Assembly: GCA_023250495.1 (NCBI GenBank)
Contig: JAHFAP010000156.1
Location: 1 to 7,241, forward strand
Length of the DNA stretch: 7,241 nt
Direction: 5' to 3'
From: Deltaproteobacteria bacterium
GTDB taxonomy: Bacteria; Desulfobacterota; Binatia; UBA9968
Shown here: positions 5,566-7,241 of the stretch, piece by piece
How the letters are laid out: each line of letters opens with the position of its first letter
Position numbering within the stretch: the stretch's first letter is position 1
Position numbers and translations under genes: made by a program
The notes under the pieces: model-generated
What the model saw: only the letters and a program-made list of their open reading frames with translations
Told to the model about the DNA's origin: nothing
The model's database searches: none

Positions 5566-6081
5566 ATGGAGGGAGTCCCTGAGATTTATACAATGTATGG
5601 GCCGGAGTTAGGTGAGCGCGGGTCTCCTGAGATCTCCGAAGTTGAGAGGTTGGCAAACGAATTCGAAGCCCACGAGGCAGAGGAGGGAAAGTTTCTCAGG
5701 CAATACAAGGATCTCGCCGGGACGACCAAGAACCGGATGATCAAGTTCCTCCTTCAGCTCATTATCTCCGACGAGGAGAAGCATCACGCGATTACCCACG
5801 CGATGGTTTCGACGCTAAAGGGCGACCTGAATTGGACCAGGCCCGACGATGCGATCCGCGGCCTTTATGACTTGGGAGAGGACAAAGAGAAGCTCCTCAA
5901 GCTCACCGAGGATTTCATCCGGGTTGAAAAGCAAGGGATCACGGAATATAAGAAGCTCATCAAAGAGAGCAAAGGCTACTATCGCGACCTTTTCGTGTTG
6001 CTTTTCCAGTCCATGGTCTATGACTCGGAAAAGCACGTAAAGATTCTTGAGTTTCTGCGCCAGAGGTTGAGAGAGGTTTAA
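5566..6081 (+). CDS. Ferritin-like/rubrerythrin-like four-helix protein
   Basis: This is a 171-residue, charged, helix-rich cytosolic protein with no signal peptide. It resembles two helical hairpins: helix A near 24-50 with acidic E37, E39 and E40; helix B near 55-80 with DEEKHH (69-74), including E70xxH73 and E71xxH74; helix C near 104-133 with E115, E121 and E127; and helix D near 139-168 with DSEKH (153-157). The repeated D-(E/S)-E-K-H signature in helices B and D fits a di-iron ferritin-like domain, though helix D lacks an exact ExxH. There is no C-terminal rubredoxin domain with paired CxxC, so it is not a full rubrerythrin. It leads a two-gene unit behind a sigma-54 promoter, divergent from the benzoyl-CoA reductase operon. 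Peroxide or oxygen removal, or iron handling for the FeS enzyme, are reasonable guesses. Fold class is well supported; activity is not. Confidence 0.78.
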   Translation: MEGVPEIYTMYGPELGERGSPEISEVERLANEFEAHEAEEGKFLRQYKDLAGTTKNRMIKFLLQLIISDEEKHHAITHAMVSTLKGDLNWTRPDDAIRGLYDLGEDKEKLLKLTEDFIRVEKQGITEYKKLIKESKGYYRDLFVLLFQSMVYDSEKHVKILEFLRQRLREV

Positions 6082-6084
6082 CAC

Positions 6085-6585
6085 ATGGGTCTGGCGGGTT
6101 TTGATCCCTTGGAGGGATTTGCCGAAGTTGAGCGGCTGGTAGGTAAGGTCTATTTCCGTTTTTCCCATCTTTTTCTGACTCAGCCTGAGCTAAGGGATTT
6201 CTGGTGGGAGATGGGCAGGGAGGAGGAGCAGCATTCGTCCATTCTTCTTGCTTGCAAGGAAATGATAGAGAACTACGAGGATGAGGCGGTAGATCCCAGC
6301 ATAAGTCGTGAAAAGGCCGATCAGCTCAAGACGCAAATTAGTACCTACCTCAGCAAAGGCACCCCGTCGATCACCGTGGAGGAGGCCTTTCAGATCGCCT
6401 TAGAGATAGAGACCTCGGAGATCGATGTTATCTACGGCAAGCTGTTGCAACTTGGCGGCCCGAAGATCGCCACGACGTTGGCAAATCTCGGTGTGCCGGC
6501 GAGCGTGCAGCGGCAGAAGCTGAAGGCGGCGCTCAGGCGCTTCTGCGCAGATCCAAAGCTGCTTCAGGCGGCCGAGCGGCTTTAG
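6085..6585 (+). CDS. Second ferritin-like/rubrerythrin-like protein with an altered C-terminus
   Basis: The protein has 166 residues and its ATG lies 3 bases after the previous stop, with a GAGAGG site 8 bases upstream inside the preceding gene. Translation is probably coupled and the two products may work together. The N-terminal helix has E14 and E16 followed by KVYFRFS; the second helix has WEMGREEEQHSSIL with E47xxH50. A third helix at about 98-120 carries E107, E109 and E112 in ALEIETSEIDVIY. These resemble the first three ligand helices of rubrerythrin-like proteins. The fourth helix has no ExxH or similar pair; instead the C-terminus runs GGPKIATTLANLG and then a basic segment (QRQKLKAALRRFC). 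A di-iron site would be incomplete unless completed by a partner chain. Little sequence is shared with the gene upstream beyond the fold. Function is unknown. Confidence 0.7.
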   Translation: MGLAGFDPLEGFAEVERLVGKVYFRFSHLFLTQPELRDFWWEMGREEEQHSSILLACKEMIENYEDEAVDPSISREKADQLKTQISTYLSKGTPSITVEEAFQIALEIETSEIDVIYGKLLQLGGPKIATTLANLGVPASVQRQKLKAALRRFCADPKLLQAAERL

Positions 6586-6684
6586 GCCTGCCTATCAAGA
6601 TCCATTCCCCTGCTCTCGCCCGGATGCGGGTGCAGGTACTTCCCTGCTGTTGTAAACTCCTCACAGAATAAGGTAAGAATCCAA

Positions 6685-6709
6685 CAGACATTTTTTTCAG
6701 AAGTGTCTG
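6685..6709. promoter_or_regulatory. Inverted repeat just before the activator start codon
   Basis: CAGACA (6685-6690) and TGTCTG (6704-6709) are perfect 6-base arms around a T-rich 13-base centre, ending 3 bases before the ATG at 6713. It could be an operator or an mRNA hairpin limiting translation, since no good ribosome site is visible there. The rest of the 127-base spacer (6586-6712) shows no terminator with a T-tract and no -24/-12 element. A loose TTGTAA (6650-6655) with TAAGAA (6674-6679) is too weak to call as a sigma-70 promoter. Confidence 0.35.
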
Positions 6710-6712
6710 ATC

Positions 6713-7241
6713 ATGGACTTTGATTTTGGCAATATCATAGGCAAGAGCAAGGCACTGAGGGATCTGTTGGAGGTGGTCAGGAAGGTCGCACCGACGCAGG
6801 CCACGGTGCTGATCAGCGGGGAGAGCGGCAGCGGCAAGGAGCTGATCGCCCATGCTATTCATGCCCTCAGCGATCGCAGGGATAGGCTGTTTTTGCCGGT
6901 CAACTGCGGAGCGCTGCCGGAGACCTTGCTGGAGAGTCTTCTGTTCGGCCACATGAAAGGCTCCTTCACCGGCGCCTTCGCCAATCAGGAGGGGCTATTC
7001 GAGAAGGCCCGCGGCGGGACGATCTTCTTGGACGAGATCGGAGAGATCCCGCAGCATCTTCAGGTCAAGCTGCTGCGCGCCCTTGAGGCCAAGGAGATCC
7101 TGCCCATAGGCAACACCAGCCCGCGCCGCATAGACGTGAGAGTGCTGGCGGCCACCAACCGGGATTTGAACAAAGAAGTCGAGCAGGGGCGCTTTCGCGA
7201 CGATCTCTACTACCGGCTGAACATCATGGAGATTCACATCC
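6713..7241 (+). CDS. Sigma-54-dependent transcriptional activator (NtrC family), partial, without N-terminal sensor domain
   Basis: The first 176 codons of a bacterial enhancer-binding protein run off the window end. The AAA+ domain begins at once: IIGKSKALRDLLEVVRKVAP (8-27), Walker A GESGSGKE (36-43), the sigma-54-contacting loop as GSFTGA (83-88) rather than GAFTGA, Walker B GGTIFLDEIGE (101-111), sensor I AATNR (146-150) and arginine-finger region FRDDLYYRLN (161-170). A stop at 6674-6676 in the same frame excludes a receiver, GAF or PAS domain upstream, so this is a PspF-like layout. Control must come from the missing C-terminal part, a partner protein or expression level. It follows the ferritin-like genes in the same direction with no terminator between. 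Two sigma-54 promoters 1.3-1.4 kb upstream are plausible targets. Ribosome site is weak. Family is certain; the regulon is inferred. Confidence 0.9.
   Translation, partial: MDFDFGNIIGKSKALRDLLEVVRKVAPTQATVLISGESGSGKELIAHAIHALSDRRDRLFLPVNCGALPETLLESLLFGHMKGSFTGAFANQEGLFEKARGGTIFLDEIGEIPQHLQVKLLRALEAKEILPIGNTSPRRIDVRVLAATNRDLNKEVEQGRFRDDLYYRLNIMEIHI

Noticed and set aside
6627..6645. Terminator between the ferritin-like genes and the activator gene
   Set aside because: Only a 4-base CCCG/CGGG stem is present and no T-tract follows it.
6533..6952. 139-residue minus-strand open frame over the activator start
   Set aside because: It is antisense to a clear AAA+ domain, overlaps two genes, and has no recognisable domain.

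Overview
The window holds the core of an anaerobic aromatic-ring reduction operon on the minus strand. A divergently transcribed pair of ferritin-like genes and the start of a sigma-54 activator gene lie on the plus strand. GC content looks moderately high, and no plasmid, phage or transposase gene is present. A class I ATP-dependent benzoyl-CoA reductase together with sigma-54 control suggests a facultatively or strictly anaerobic bacterium, perhaps an uncultivated proteobacterium, Desulfobacterota or Methylomirabilota relative. That placement is an inference; there is no marker gene to settle it.

Minus strand, read from right to left (5205 to 82): a BcrC/BadD/BzdN-type subunit (4042-5205), a BcrB/BadE/BzdO-type subunit (2640-3941), a BcrA/BadF-type ATPase (1810-2643), a BcrD/BadG-type ATPase (948-1781) and a BadH-like short-chain dehydrogenase (82-843). 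The first four are exactly the parts of a heterotetrameric class I reductase. N and O form the FeS-containing, substrate-binding reductase module. The two ASKHA-fold ATPases form the electron-activating module, each with cysteines at residues 127 and 166. The two short ATPases (277 aa each) resemble the Azoarcus-type (Bzd) enzyme rather than the Thauera type, whose BcrA is much longer. The dehydrogenase would act further down the ring beta-oxidation route. Ferredoxin, ferredoxin reductase, hydratase and ring hydrolase genes are not in the window and could lie beyond position 1.

The 360-base divergent control region (5206-5565) carries two good -24/-12 (sigma-54) elements pointing in opposite directions: 5265-5279 towards the reductase operon and 5431-5445 towards the ferritin-like genes. 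An interrupted inverted repeat at 5369-5396 lies between them and is a candidate activator site. The plus-strand side encodes two ferritin-like/rubrerythrin-like four-helix proteins (5566-6081 and 6085-6585). These are followed by a sigma-54 activator that starts directly with its AAA+ domain (6713 to the window end). The layout suggests a self-contained unit: an oxygen-sensitive reductase, small di-iron-type proteins that could protect it or serve its iron needs, and a dedicated activator.

The spacers of the reductase operon contain three unrelated short-period repeat arrays (7 or 9 bases). At least two switch to the reverse-complement unit midway, so they could fold into long hairpins. One array supplies the stop codon and last residues of the BcrA-type gene. 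A perfect 9+9-base-pair hairpin follows the dehydrogenase gene at the left edge.
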